Below, piece by piece: positions 7,178 to 16,600 of a DNA stretch of 22,728 bases; position 1 is the first letter of the stretch; every line of letters begins with the position of its first letter. This stretch comes from HLUCCA09 sp039189975. Its GTDB lineage: Bacteria; Pseudomonadota; Alphaproteobacteria; Rhodobacterales; Rhodobacteraceae. The translations under genes and the position numbers were made by a program. The notes beneath the pieces are model-generated. The model was not told the DNA's origin and searched no databases. It saw nothing but the letters and a program-made list of their open reading frames with translations. The stretch lies in NCBI GenBank assembly GCA_039189975.1, contig JBCCYI010000052.1, forward strand, positions 1-22,728, read 5' to 3'.

Positions 7178-10100
7178 TCAGCCCGAGGGCATCTCCAGTT
7201 CAACGGCACGGCCGCTCTTGGTGTATTGCAAGCTGTCGCGGGTCATGGACGTGACCCGCCCGCCGTCCAGCCGGTCGCCTACCTGCACCTTGACGTAGCG
7301 CCCACTGGGCAGGCGCACCAAAGCCCGTCGCTGGCTCGCCGAGCCATAGACGCCGATCAGCGTGACCCGGTTCAGGCGGAGTGCGTTGGTCTGCGTGGCT
7401 TGGCGGGCCACGAGTGCGCTGGAGGGCTCAGAGGGGCGTACCCGGTCGGACCGGCGGATGACCGGCGCATTTGGCGCGGGAGCCGCAACGGCAGAGGCGG
7501 CCGCCGCCTGAGCCGCCGCAGGCGCGCGAGGGGCGTCAGCGGTCTCTTCGGCTTCGGTCGGCGGGGCGACGGCCGATGGCGAAGGACGCGGGGCCTCGGC
7601 ACGGGCAACAATTTGAGCCATGGTGCGCGGTCTTGCCGGTGGAAGCGGAGCGGCAGGGACGGCAAGTCGTGTCGCGCTGGCGGTGTCGGCTGCGATCTGC
7701 GCGGCGCGTTCAGCAGCCTCGGCTTCGGCCTGGGCAAGCGCTGCGGCCGCCGCCTCCGCCTGTTCTTGTGCGATGGCGTCTGCCCGTTCGGCGGCTGCGG
7801 CGCGCTCGGCAATTGTATCCGCGAAGCCCTCCGGTCGTCCGCGGGGCTGTGCACCGGCAAGCGCCGGGTCGACGCTCGGCGCGTTGGTTTCGAGCGTATC
7901 CGCGGGGCTATCGAGCAGCGGGTCTGGGCCGGTGCCCGGTGCGTCTGTCTGAGGCGGCGCCGCGGCGGTGACTATCCCTTCCTCCGGTGTGCCGACCTCG
8001 CCCTCCGGGAGCGCTTCGGTCACCGTTGGTTCCTCCACCAGGCCCTCCTCGGGGGCCTCTGCCGTGTCTTGGGGGGGAGAGAGAGCGCTGTCATCCACTG
8101 GCGCGTCGGCGGGCCTGGCACGTGGGCGTGCACCCTCCAACGGGTCGGGAATGGACCGGCTCGCGGGATCGTCCGCAGCCTCCGACGTGGAAGCGGTGCC
8201 GTCCGGCCGACGCGGGGGAAGGATCGGGGGCTGGCCTGTAAAGAGAGCATAGCCCCCTGGCGCCAGCGCCCCGTCTTCGAGTGGCACGACCAGGCCGTCA
8301 GACCCGAGGAACGATCCCCGCGGCAAAGGAGGCTCTGGCGCCGCAGGACGCGCATCGCGGCGTTGCGCATCCGGCAAACTCCGCCCTGGGAGACGCAGCG
8401 GCGTGGGCGCGGCGCCGCCGGGTGGCGTGAGAGCCGCCGTTACGAGGCCCGGGACGTCGGCCGCACGCGGGGCTTCGGCCGAGCCCGACAGATCGAGACG
8501 CACCTGGGCGGAGACGTCAGGGCTCGCAGAAGACGCGACCTCTGTACCCGCAACTTGCGGAACACTCGCCCGCTGTGCCGGCCCAGCAGAGGGCGACGGG
8601 GCTGCTGCCGTCGTGGTGGTGCGGGCGCCTGTGGGCACAGCGGGCACTGGGTCCGCCAGGGCGGACGTGGTCTCGTCCGAGCTGGGTCCGGTCCCGACAG
8701 CGGGGGCGAGGGGATCGACCACAAGCGCGCTCTGCGAAGTGTCCGCCTGAGCCGCGCGGCTGGGTGCGACGGATGGGGGCGTAGAGTTGGGCTGAGCGAC
8801 GTCCGACCCCGCCACGGGAGACGGCGCGGGCCGCGCGGCATCTGACGGAGAGACCTCTGGCGTCGCCACTGCAGCGGGGGCGGGATCGGCGGCGGCTGTC
8901 GTTTGCGCCGGCGCTGCGACGACGGTCTCAGCGGGATCTGCGATTTGCTCATCCGGGCCGGTTACGCTTTCGGGAGCATCTTCGGGCAGGGGTGTGATCC
9001 GCGGCGTCGCCATTTCGAGCGCGCCGTTGGCATCTTCGACGGAGAGGCCCGCCTCCGAGGCATCAGCGACAGACGCACCCGGCGTTTCAGTCCCTGCGGG
9101 CTCTATCAATGCGAGTGGGGTGGGTTGGTCGACGTCCCCAAACCAGAGCGACCAGAGCGCCACAAACCCCATGATCGCAAGCAAAGCGGCCGTGAGTGCG
9201 AGACCCAGCAGGCGGGAACCGCTGCGCCGCTCGACCCCTTGCCGGCGTGCGCCAAAGACTGTGAGGCTTTCGGCTTCTGCCATTGGCGTGGTCTTCGACG
9301 GCACGACACCAACCGGAGCGGGCACGACCGCGTTCACCGAGCGACGCCGGATTTCGCGGCGTTTGACGGAGGCTTGCCCGTCCGACCGGGTCGCCCCGCC
9401 GATCTTGGGAGAGCCTGCCTCCCCCGCATCGCTCCCTGTTTCAAGGGAGACGTCCGGGATCTTGCCATCTGCGGCTGGTGCGTCGCCCGCCGATCCACGC
9501 TCAGGGCTGGAGGTTGCGCCGTTGTCCGACACGCTTGCCGCGCGCGTCTCATGGTCGGGCGTAGCGCGTATGGTTTGAAGGAGGGTGCGCTCTTGGGATG
9601 CGCTTTCTGTCGCTGCGATCTGGACCTTGGTCTCCTGTGCACCCCGCTCCTCGGGCAGCTGCGCGACGATTGGCTTTGATGGGCTGCCCGAACGGGCTTC
9701 CGCGCGCAGCCGGCTCAGACCGGCTTTGGCGGTGGTACCTTCCAGATCGCTTTGCGTTTCGCCCGTCGCTTCGGCCTTGTCGGCATTGGCCCTGCGGGCG
9801 CGTTCCAGCGCGGCGCGCACAGAGGTGAAAGAGCCCAGAACAGGCGCCGCATCGCGTTCCGGTTCGGTGGCGTCCGTGGCCGTGGGAAGGTCCGGCGGCG
9901 CCGCGGCTGTCCTCGGAGCGGCGTCGGCTAGGGCAGCATCCTCGAAAACGGTCTCCTCTGCGTCGGCCTCCTCCGTGGTTCTGGCCAAAAGGCGCAGCCC
10001 CTCAACCTCAGCAGCCTCTGCGGAAGCGGCCACATCTGCCGCGCGCTCCGCGAGTTCGGTCTGCTCCTCGGGTACGCTGGACAGCGCTTCTATGGCCTCG

Positions 10101-10678
10101 GGCGTGTCCGTGTACGTGTCCGGCAGGGCGGGCTCGGCCGCCTCGTCGCGTTCCACGTCGTCATGTGGGCCTGCCGGCGTAAAGCGCGGCGGGCGTGGAA
10201 AGCCCTCGGCTGGGGGGGCGCCCACGTAGGACAGCGGGACAAACCCGTGTCCAGTGACGAACGCCTCCGCCTCGGCAATGGTCTCCGATGCGACAACGGC
10301 AATGCGCAGGGTCTTGCCTTCCAGCGCCCAGTCCCATCGAAGCTCCTCAAGTTCGTAGGGAGTTGTGCCTTCCAGCGCATTGCGCACCCGCGCCGCGTCC
10401 GCCACATCGTCCAGCCCGCTTGCTGGAGTTTCGGTGTAAAGGATCTGGCTGTCCGGCAGGACGACCGCGACGCCATACTGACCAGCCGCCGCCGTGCTTG
10501 CATTCGGCGCAGTCTTGCTCGCATGGCCCCCGGCATCGGCAAGGATCTGCCGCATCTGGGCAACGCCTGCGTCGAAGTTGCGGTCGTCGAGACCGACGCG
10601 TGCGAGCGGCGCGTCCTGGCCGGGCTTAGCCAGCGAGATACCGTCATGATCCAAGATCAGTCGAAAGGGGGCGGACAT
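7178..10678 (-). CDS. Large inner-membrane protein: GspL/PilM-like N-terminus, one TM helix, PilP/GspC-like C-terminus
   Basis: About 1166 residues from ATG 10678 (MSAPFRLILDHDGISLAKP). GTG codons at 10693 and 10690, just after AAGGTGAG, are alternative starts adding four or five residues. Residues 1-160 look like the degenerate actin-like fold of GspL/PilM: LPDSQILYTETPA, ALEGTTPYELEELRWDW, and AEAFVTGHGFVPLSYVG. A long Ala/Glu/Ser linker follows, then a single helix at about 489-513 (LLGLALTAALLAIMGFVALWSLWFG). After it come roughly 590 residues rich in Pro, Ala, Thr and Glu, with scattered RPRxRP-type motifs and an Ala/Glu helical stretch at about 949-1003. The last 62 residues (VTLIGVYGSASQRRALVRLP to the end) resemble the periplasmic PilP/GspC homology domain. 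The predicted topology is N-in, C-out. No pilus or type II secretion genes are near. Function unknown; annotations as a translation factor for such proteins would be compositional artefacts. Confidence 0.82.
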   Translation of the reverse strand: MSAPFRLILDHDGISLAKPGQDAPLARVGLDDRNFDAGVAQMRQILADAGGHASKTAPNASTAAAGQYGVAVVLPDSQILYTETPASGLDDVADAARVRNALEGTTPYELEELRWDWALEGKTLRIAVVASETIAEAEAFVTGHGFVPLSYVGAPPAEGFPRPPRFTPAGPHDDVERDEAAEPALPDTYTDTPEAIEALSSVPEEQTELAERAADVAASAEAAEVEGLRLLARTTEEADAEETVFEDAALADAAPRTAAAPPDLPTATDATEPERDAAPVLGSFTSVRAALERARRANADKAEATGETQSDLEGTTAKAGLSRLRAEARSGSPSKPIVAQLPEERGAQETKVQIAATESASQERTLLQTIRATPDHETRAASVSDNGATSSPERGSAGDAPAADGKIPDVSLETGSDAGEAGSPKIGGATRSDGQASVKRREIRRRSVNAVVPAPVGVVPSKTTPMAEAESLTVFGARRQGVERRSGSRLLGLALTAALLAIMGFVALWSLWFGDVDQPTPLALIEPAGTETPGASVADASEAGLSVEDANGALEMATPRITPLPEDAPESVTGPDEQIADPAETVVAAPAQTTAAADPAPAAVATPEVSPSDAARPAPSPVAGSDVAQPNSTPPSVAPSRAAQADTSQSALVVDPLAPAVGTGPSSDETTSALADPVPAVPTGARTTTTAAAPSPSAGPAQRASVPQVAGTEVASSASPDVSAQVRLDLSGSAEAPRAADVPGLVTAALTPPGGAAPTPLRLPGRSLPDAQRRDARPAAPEPPLPRGSFLGSDGLVVPLEDGALAPGGYALFTGQPPILPPRRPDGTASTSEAADDPASRSIPDPLEGARPRARPADAPVDDSALSPPQDTAEAPEEGLVEEPTVTEALPEGEVGTPEEGIVTAAAPPQTDAPGTGPDPLLDSPADTLETNAPSVDPALAGAQPRGRPEGFADTIAERAAAAERADAIAQEQAEAAAAALAQAEAEAAERAAQIAADTASATRLAVPAAPLPPARPRTMAQIVARAEAPRPSPSAVAPPTEAEETADAPRAPAAAQAAAASAVAAPAPNAPVIRRSDRVRPSEPSSALVARQATQTNALRLNRVTLIGVYGSASQRRALVRLPSGRYVKVQVGDRLDGGRVTSMTRDSLQYTKSGRAVELEMPSG

Positions 10679-10693
10679 CGACGTTTGCACCAC

Positions 10694-10863
10694 TCACCTT
10701 GCTTCAGCCGAGCACATATCGGGCGCTCGCGCGGCCGGACACTGAAGCCTATTTCGGTTTGGACCTTGTTATAGCAGGATTTGGCGCGATGGGAAGCAAG
10801 CTCGCTCGAAGGGTCGATTCTCGTGGCGGGCGATTTCAACCCATGGGAGAGAGGGTTAGACCA
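10694..10863. promoter_or_regulatory. Divergent promoter region between the large membrane protein and the SIMPL gene
   Basis: A 170-base gap between head-to-head genes must hold two promoters. On the - strand a TATAAC box (plus-strand bases 10768-10773) is one base off the -10 consensus and lies about 90 bases before the - strand ATG, but the matching -35 is poor. On the + strand I see no convincing -35/-10 pair. A GAGGG eight bases before the ATG at 10864 serves as the SD for the SIMPL gene. Confidence 0.3.
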
Positions 10864-11601
10864 ATGCGCATCGAAATGACGAAGGGGCTCCATGTGGCCC
10901 GAAGGGTCGGGCTGGCGTTCGCAGTGGCGTTGGCGTTGCCAGTGCCTGCGGTCGCGCAGGAGGCGGAGACACCCCAGCTCACCGTGGCCGCGGAAGGGCG
11001 CGTCACCGCGGCCCCGGACATGGCGACCGTGACGCTGGGCGTGCGGCGCGATGCCGATACCGCCTCCGAGGCTGTTTCTGCGATGTCGACGGTCGCGGAC
11101 GGATTGCTCGCCACGCTGGGCGCGGCCGGGCTGGCGCCGAGCGACATTCAGACGAGCGGTCTCACCCTCTCGCCGCGCTATGCCCGGGATGATGCAGTCC
11201 GAGACGTGCCGCCGGCCATTGTGGGCTACCGGGCGGAAACGAGTTTGCAGATCCGCGTGCGGGATCTGGAGCGGCTGGGGCCGCTGCTGGACACACTGGT
11301 CGCCGAGGGGTCGAACCTCTTTCGCGGCCTTACGTTCGGGTTGTCCGATCCCGGGCCGCTTCAGGACGACGCGCGCCGCGCAGCCGTGCGCGAGGCGGCG
11401 CGCCAGGCGGAATTGCTGGCCGACGCGGCCGGTGTTGCGCTAGGGCCGCTCTTGCGATTGGACGCCGTCGGGCACGCACCGCGGCCAGAGATGATGCGCA
11501 CCGCACAGATGGAGATGGCAAGCCCGGCGGGTGTGCCGGTCGCTCCGGGAGAGGTGTCGCTCTCCGCACGCGTGAGCCTCGTCTACGCGCTGCGGGACTG
11601 A
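10864..11601 (+). CDS. Secreted SIMPL-domain (DUF541) protein
   Basis: A 245-residue exported protein. The ATG at 10864 has a GAGGG sequence eight bases upstream and opens a clear signal peptide: basic MRIEMTKGLHVARRVG, hydrophobic LAFAVALALPVP, and AVA before QEAE, cleaved after about residue 31. An alternative ATG is at 10876. The mature part has the SIMPL pattern: LTVAAEGRVTAAPDMATVTLGV, then a helix, DIQTSGLTLSPRY, and the C-terminal repeat with RRAAVREAARQAELLADAAGV. Length is normal for the family (230-250). SIMPL proteins are periplasmic or outer-membrane proteins of poorly defined role, some linked to oxidative or signalling stress. It is divergent from the large membrane protein and convergent with the TPR gene. 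Confidence 0.88.
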   Translation: MRIEMTKGLHVARRVGLAFAVALALPVPAVAQEAETPQLTVAAEGRVTAAPDMATVTLGVRRDADTASEAVSAMSTVADGLLATLGAAGLAPSDIQTSGLTLSPRYARDDAVRDVPPAIVGYRAETSLQIRVRDLERLGPLLDTLVAEGSNLFRGLTFGLSDPGPLQDDARRAAVREAARQAELLADAAGVALGPLLRLDAVGHAPRPEMMRTAQMEMASPAGVPVAPGEVSLSARVSLVYALRD

Positions 11602-11791
11602 ACGCTGCGGGACGGTACATCGACGCTCTCCGAAGCACGGTTGAGCGGATCGGGGAGAGGGCGACCGTTAGCCGGCGGGCGCGGCGCCCCAGCCAGGACA
11701 CCCTGTTCCTGATCCGCGCGGCGCTCGGGCGCTTTTTCTGCCGGACAGGCATTGGCTGGCAGGCGCTGCGGCGGCCAGAGGCACTGCCGCG
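11602..11791 (+). other. Intergenic gap after the SIMPL gene with a hairpin and a start-less open frame
   Basis: CTCTCC near 11628 pairs with GGAGAG near 11660 across about 22 bases, a possible stem at the end of the SIMPL transcript but without a U-run. One + frame (codons at positions divisible by 3) stays open through the gap to a TAG at 11793-11795, with mostly G/C third positions, and would encode a basic tail ending in QALRRPEALPR. It has no usable ATG, GTG or TTG that I could find near its beginning, so I do not call it a gene. It may be a relic of a truncated gene. Confidence 0.3.
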
Positions 11792-13459
11792 CTAGTCTGT
11801 CATTGCGGCTTGGGCGCAGAAGCACGATGCGCGGACAGGGGCATCCGCGCGCGCCTCGACGACGTCGAGCCGGCGTTTGAGAATGGCGGCTTCGCCATCG
11901 GCGCCACGGGCGATGAGGCACCCGTGGAGGCCGCGCATCGCCCAGACATTGTCGGGATGCACGCAGGCGCGGGGCAGATCGCCGCCCAGGCCCAAATCCT
12001 CGCGGAAGACCGCCTCCGCCTCCGCGACATGGCCCTGTTCGAAGAGCAACGCACCCAGCGCGTGGCGCGTCGGCTGCATCCAGCCCCACGGCTCGTCGTA
12101 GGGCAGGGCGTCGTCGAGTGCCACGGAGCGGCGCAGCTCGGCAAAGGCGCGGTCATAGTCGCCCATTCGATAGGCGATTTCGCCCTCCAGCATGGCCTCT
12201 GCGACGGCCAACAGGTCCTGCATGGTGTTGTTGTGCATCAACCGGCTCTCGGGCACGCGGGCGCGCGCCGCCTGAAAGAGCGCCTGTTCGGCGCGGGCGG
12301 CGGGGACATCGCCCAGAGCGGCATGGGCCACGCCCTTGGCGTAGTGGATCGACGCAACCCACGAGCAATAGATCTCCGGCTCCTCTGGCAGCGGCAGGGC
12401 GAGGATCTCCCGCCACTTGCCGAAGCGCACGAGGATGTGCGGCTCGAAGATCAGGAAGGTCTCCAAGAAATCCGCCATCGGCGGGCTCTCCTGGTAAATG
12501 AGATCGGGAGGGACAGTGGCGTGGATCTCGCGGTTGGCGGCAAGGGCGGGGGCGAGCTGCCCGGCAAAGAGCGCGCCATAGATGATGAAGTGATAATCGT
12601 GCAGCCGGTAGAGCGTGTAGAAGTTTCCACCGCCCGAACGCTCAAACTCCTTACGATCCGCGTGCAAGGCCGCGGTGTTGCCCTGAATTACGGCGGCGTA
12701 GTCGCCGCAGAGCACGTCAATATGAGTGGGCATGTGCACGAGATGCCCCGCATCGGGCACGAGCGTGCGCAGGGCGTCGGCCTGGCGCAGGGCGCGTTCC
12801 GGGGTGGGCGACATCTCCATCAGGTGGATGTAGAGGTGCAGCAGCCCGGGGTGAGCCCACGCGGCGGGCTCGGTCTCAAAGGTGCGCTCGAGCAGTGACT
12901 TCGCCTCGATCGTGCGGGCACCTGGCGCTGGCGCGCCTGAGGTAAGGTCCCACATTTGCCAGGGGGTTATGTTGAGGATGGCTTCGGCGTAGACCGCGCA
13001 CACGTCGAGATCCTTGGGGAACTCCGTATGAACGGCGCGCATTGCATCGGCGAACGCGATGTTCCAGCGGGTCATCTCGGCGATGTCTTTGGGCAGGTCT
13101 GGCGTGGGGTAGCGCTCCGCGAGCGCCCGGATCAGTGCGACCTCCACGGGGGCGGCGTCTTCCAACACCCCTTCGGCCTCGATGCGCGCGGCATAGCATT
13201 TGGCAAGGGTCTTTGCGCGGCCCTTGGGGTCCATAAGGTCCCAGCTGAAGTTGTAATTCGGCCCGAGCGCGTAGGCTTTGGCCCACTTGGCGAAGACGCA
13301 AGACGGATCGGCGGTCAGCGCGTGTGCAAAGCAGGCGAGCGCTTCCTCATGGTGGTAGCCGTACGTCCAGATGAGGCCGCGCCGAGCCCATTCTGCGGCG
13401 TCCGGGGTCGCTGCTGAAATCGGGCGGGTAAACTCCCCCAAGTCGTAATAGGCGTCCAT
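11792..13459 (-). CDS. Tetratricopeptide-repeat protein of the HMPTHI family
   Basis: A 555-residue soluble protein. The start at 13459 (MDAYYDLGEF) is chosen because GAGGGG stands about six bases upstream; the frame stays open to 13630 but those 57 residues are low-complexity and have no good SD. Most of the protein is paired helices of TPR/Sel1 character: GYHHEEALACFAHALTADPSCVFAKWAKAYAL near the N-terminus, and GDYDRAFAELRRSVALDD and GHVAEAEAVFREDLGL near the C-terminus. The centre holds a His-rich core: HPGLLHLYIHLME (H203, H208, H212, E215) and HMPTHID (H242, H246). I recall these as conserved in this TPR group. No signal peptide is seen, so it is probably cytoplasmic. Binding partner and pathway are unknown. 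It is divergent from mfd. Confidence 0.8.
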   Translation of the reverse strand: MDAYYDLGEFTRPISAATPDAAEWARRGLIWTYGYHHEEALACFAHALTADPSCVFAKWAKAYALGPNYNFSWDLMDPKGRAKTLAKCYAARIEAEGVLEDAAPVEVALIRALAERYPTPDLPKDIAEMTRWNIAFADAMRAVHTEFPKDLDVCAVYAEAILNITPWQMWDLTSGAPAPGARTIEAKSLLERTFETEPAAWAHPGLLHLYIHLMEMSPTPERALRQADALRTLVPDAGHLVHMPTHIDVLCGDYAAVIQGNTAALHADRKEFERSGGGNFYTLYRLHDYHFIIYGALFAGQLAPALAANREIHATVPPDLIYQESPPMADFLETFLIFEPHILVRFGKWREILALPLPEEPEIYCSWVASIHYAKGVAHAALGDVPAARAEQALFQAARARVPESRLMHNNTMQDLLAVAEAMLEGEIAYRMGDYDRAFAELRRSVALDDALPYDEPWGWMQPTRHALGALLFEQGHVAEAEAVFREDLGLGGDLPRACVHPDNVWAMRGLHGCLIARGADGEAAILKRRLDVVEARADAPVRASCFCAQAAMTD

Positions 13460-13660
13460 GCGTCCCCCCTCGGTTTGGGCGCCGAGCATAGACCACGGGC
13501 TGATGCGCGCAATGATTTGGGCCAGGCTCGGTTGCGGCAATGGTGCGGGGTTGAGGCCTCTCGACGCTGTGCTGCGGGGGCGCTTCTGTGGCGCGTTGGC
13601 CTGCCCCGTCGCGCCAGGCGAGGTTGACACCGCAGGCGGGACGGATAGGTGAGCGGTCCG

Positions 13661-16600
13661 ATGTCCCAGACTGCCGTCCCCCTTGCCGCCTCTGAGCGCG
13701 TGACCCTATCCGGGGCTCCGGAAGGCTTCGATGCGCGCCTGCTCGCGCGAGAGCTCGACGCCGGGCGCGTCGTGGTCCACGTCGCGCGGGACGATCGGCG
13801 GCTTGAGGCAATGCGGGCCGCGTTGGCGTTTTTCGCGCCGCGCGCCGTGGTGGTGGATTTTCCCGCCTGGGATTGTCTGCCATTTGACCGTGTTTCGCCC
13901 AACCCGGACATCTCCGCACGGCGGATGGCGACGCTCGCCGCATTGGCGCAGGGTGCGTTTCCGGGGCCGTTTGTGGTGCTGACCACATTGTCCGCGGCGA
14001 TGCAGCGGGTGCCAGCGCGGGACACCCTGCGCGAGGCGGCCTTTGTCGCCGATGTGGGCGGACGGATCGACGAGGCCGCGCTGCGCGCGTTCCTTGTGCG
14101 GATGGGATTTGTCCAAGCGCCGACCGTTACCGAGCCCGGCGACTATGCGATCCGCGGCGGGATCTTCGATATCTACGCGCCGGGGCAGGCGGGGCCGGTG
14201 CGGCTGGACCTCTTTGGCGACGTTCTCGATGGTGCGCGCCGGTTCAACGCGGCCACGCAACGCACGGTCGAAAAGCTCGATCGGGTGGAGCTGGCACCTG
14301 TCTCCGAGGTGATCCTCGACGAGGCGGCCATCACCCGTTTTCGCCAGAACTACCGGATCGAGTTTGGCGCGGCGGGCACGGACGATCCGCTCTACGAGGC
14401 GGTGTCGGCGGGGCGCAAACACGCCGGGATGGAGCATTGGGTGCCGTTCTTTCACGAACGGATGGAGACGCTCTTCGACTATCTCGGCGGCGCCTCTGTC
14501 GTGCTCGACGATCAGCTCGAGCCTGCGCGGGTGTCGCGCTGGGACGGGATCGCCGACAGCTACGACAACCGCCGTGAGGCGATGCGGGCCAAGGGCCGGA
14601 TCGACACTGTCTACAAGCCTGCGCCGCCGGGCCTGCTCTACCTCGATGACGCCGCCTGGGGCGCGGCGCTGGACCAGCACCGCGTGTTGCAGCTCGCCGC
14701 GCTGCCCTCACCCCCGGGACCGGGCGTGACCGATGCCGGCGGGCGCATCGGGCGAGACTTTGCCCCCGAGCGCCAGCAGGAAAAGCTGAGCCTCTTTGGT
14801 GCTTTGGCCGAGCATGTGGCGGCGCTGCGCAAGGACAGGCACGTTGTGATCGCCTCCTATTCCGAGGGCGCGCGGGAGCGGCTCAAGGGGCTCATGGAGG
14901 ACGAAGGCGTCGCGGGGCTCGCGCTCATCTCCGACGAGCGCGACGTGCCCGAGCGCGTGCCCGCGGAGGGCGGCGCGATCCACCTCGCGGTCTGGGCGCT
15001 GGAGCACGGGTTCACCGCCAAGGGGCTCGCCATCGTCTCCGAGCAGGATGTGCTGGGCGACCGGCTCATCCGCCGCCCCAAGAAGAAGCGCCGGGCGGAG
15101 AACTTCCTGACCGAGGCGCAGTCGCTCTCGCCGGGCGATCTGATCGTGCATGTCGACCATGGGGTCGGGCGCTACAAGGGGCTGGAGGTCGTGACGGCGC
15201 TCGGCGCGGCGCACGAGATGATCCACCTCGAATATGCCGAACAGGCGCGGCTCTACCTGCCGGTCGAGAATATCGAGCTGCTGAGCCGCTACGGGCACGA
15301 GGAGGGCCTCCTCGACCGGCTCGGCGGCGGTGCCTGGCAGGCTAAAAAGGCCAAGCTGAAGGAGCGCGTGCGCCGGATCGCGGACAAGCTGATCCGCATC
15401 GCGGCGGAGCGGGCGCTGCGCAAGGCGCCGGTGCTGGAGCCCGTCGACCATGCGTGGGAGGAGTTCTGCGCGCGCTTCCCCTACCAGGAGACGGAGGATC
15501 AGCTCAACGCCATCGAGGACGTGCTGAACGACCTGGAGGCGGGCTCCCCCATGGACCGGCTCGTCTGCGGCGACGTCGGCTTCGGCAAGACCGAGGTCGC
15601 CATGCGCGCGGCCTTCATCGCGGCGCTCCAGGGGCACCAGGTTGCGGTGATCGCGCCGACGACGCTGCTCGCGCGTCAGCACGCCAAGAGCTTCACCGAG
15701 CGGTTCCGTGGCTTTCCGCTGCGCGTGCGGCAGCTCTCGCGCTTCGTTGGCACGAAAGAGGCCGCGCTTACGCGCAAGGGGCTGGAAAGCGGCGAGATCG
15801 ACATCGTGGTCGGCACCCATGCGGTGCTCTCCAAGCAGGTGAAGATCAAGAACCTCGGCCTGCTGATCATCGACGAAGAGCAGCATTTCGGCGTCACCCA
15901 CAAGGAGCGTCTGAAGGAGATGCGCTCCGACATCCATGTGCTGACGCTCACCGCAACCCCCATCCCGCGCACGCTGCAGCTCTCGCTCACCGGCGTGCGG
16001 GACCTGTCGATCATCGGCACGCCGCCGGTCGACCGGCTGGCGATCCGAACCTACGTGTCGGAATTCGACACGGTGACGATCCGCGAGGCGCTGCTGCGCG
16101 AGCACTACCGCGGCGGCCAGAGCTTCTTCGTCGTGCCGCGGATCGCCGATTTGCCGGAGATGGAGGAGTTTCTACGCGAGCAGGTGCCGGAGGTGTCCTA
16201 TGTCGTGGCGCATGGTCAGATGGCGGCGGGCGAGCTCGATGACCGGATGAACGCCTTCTACGATGGCAAGTACGACGTGCTGCTGGCCACGACGATTGTC
16301 GAAAGCGGCCTCGACATCCCGACGGCCAACACGATGGTTGTGCACCGCGCCGATATGTTCGGGCTGAGCCAGCTCTACCAGATCCGGGGCAGGGTCGGGC
16401 GCTCCAAGACCCGCGCCTATGCCTATCTGACGACGAAACCGCGCGGCAAGCTCACGCCCCAGGCGGAGAAGCGCCTGCGCGTCCTGGGCTCGCTCGACAG
16501 CCTCGGCGCGGGCTTCACGCTCGCAAGTCAGGACCTCGATATCCGGGGCGCCGGCAACCTCATCGGAGAGGAACAGTCCGGCCACATCAAGGAAGTGGGC

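Noticed and set aside
7004..8845. Long + strand open frame of about 613 codons opposite the antiporter end and the large membrane protein
   Set aside because: It is an Arg/Gly-rich antisense shadow of the GC-rich Ala/Pro/Glu-coding - strand, with no domain and no plausible start site.
10895..10910. A short match to the oppC-oppD repeat unit (GGCCCGAAGGGTCGG) in the SIMPL signal-peptide region
   Set aside because: Only about a dozen bases match and they encode normal residues (ARRVG); probably chance.
13460..13630. N-terminal extension of the TPR protein by 57 residues
   Set aside because: The extension is low-complexity and lacks an SD, while ATG 13459 has GAGGGG at the right distance.
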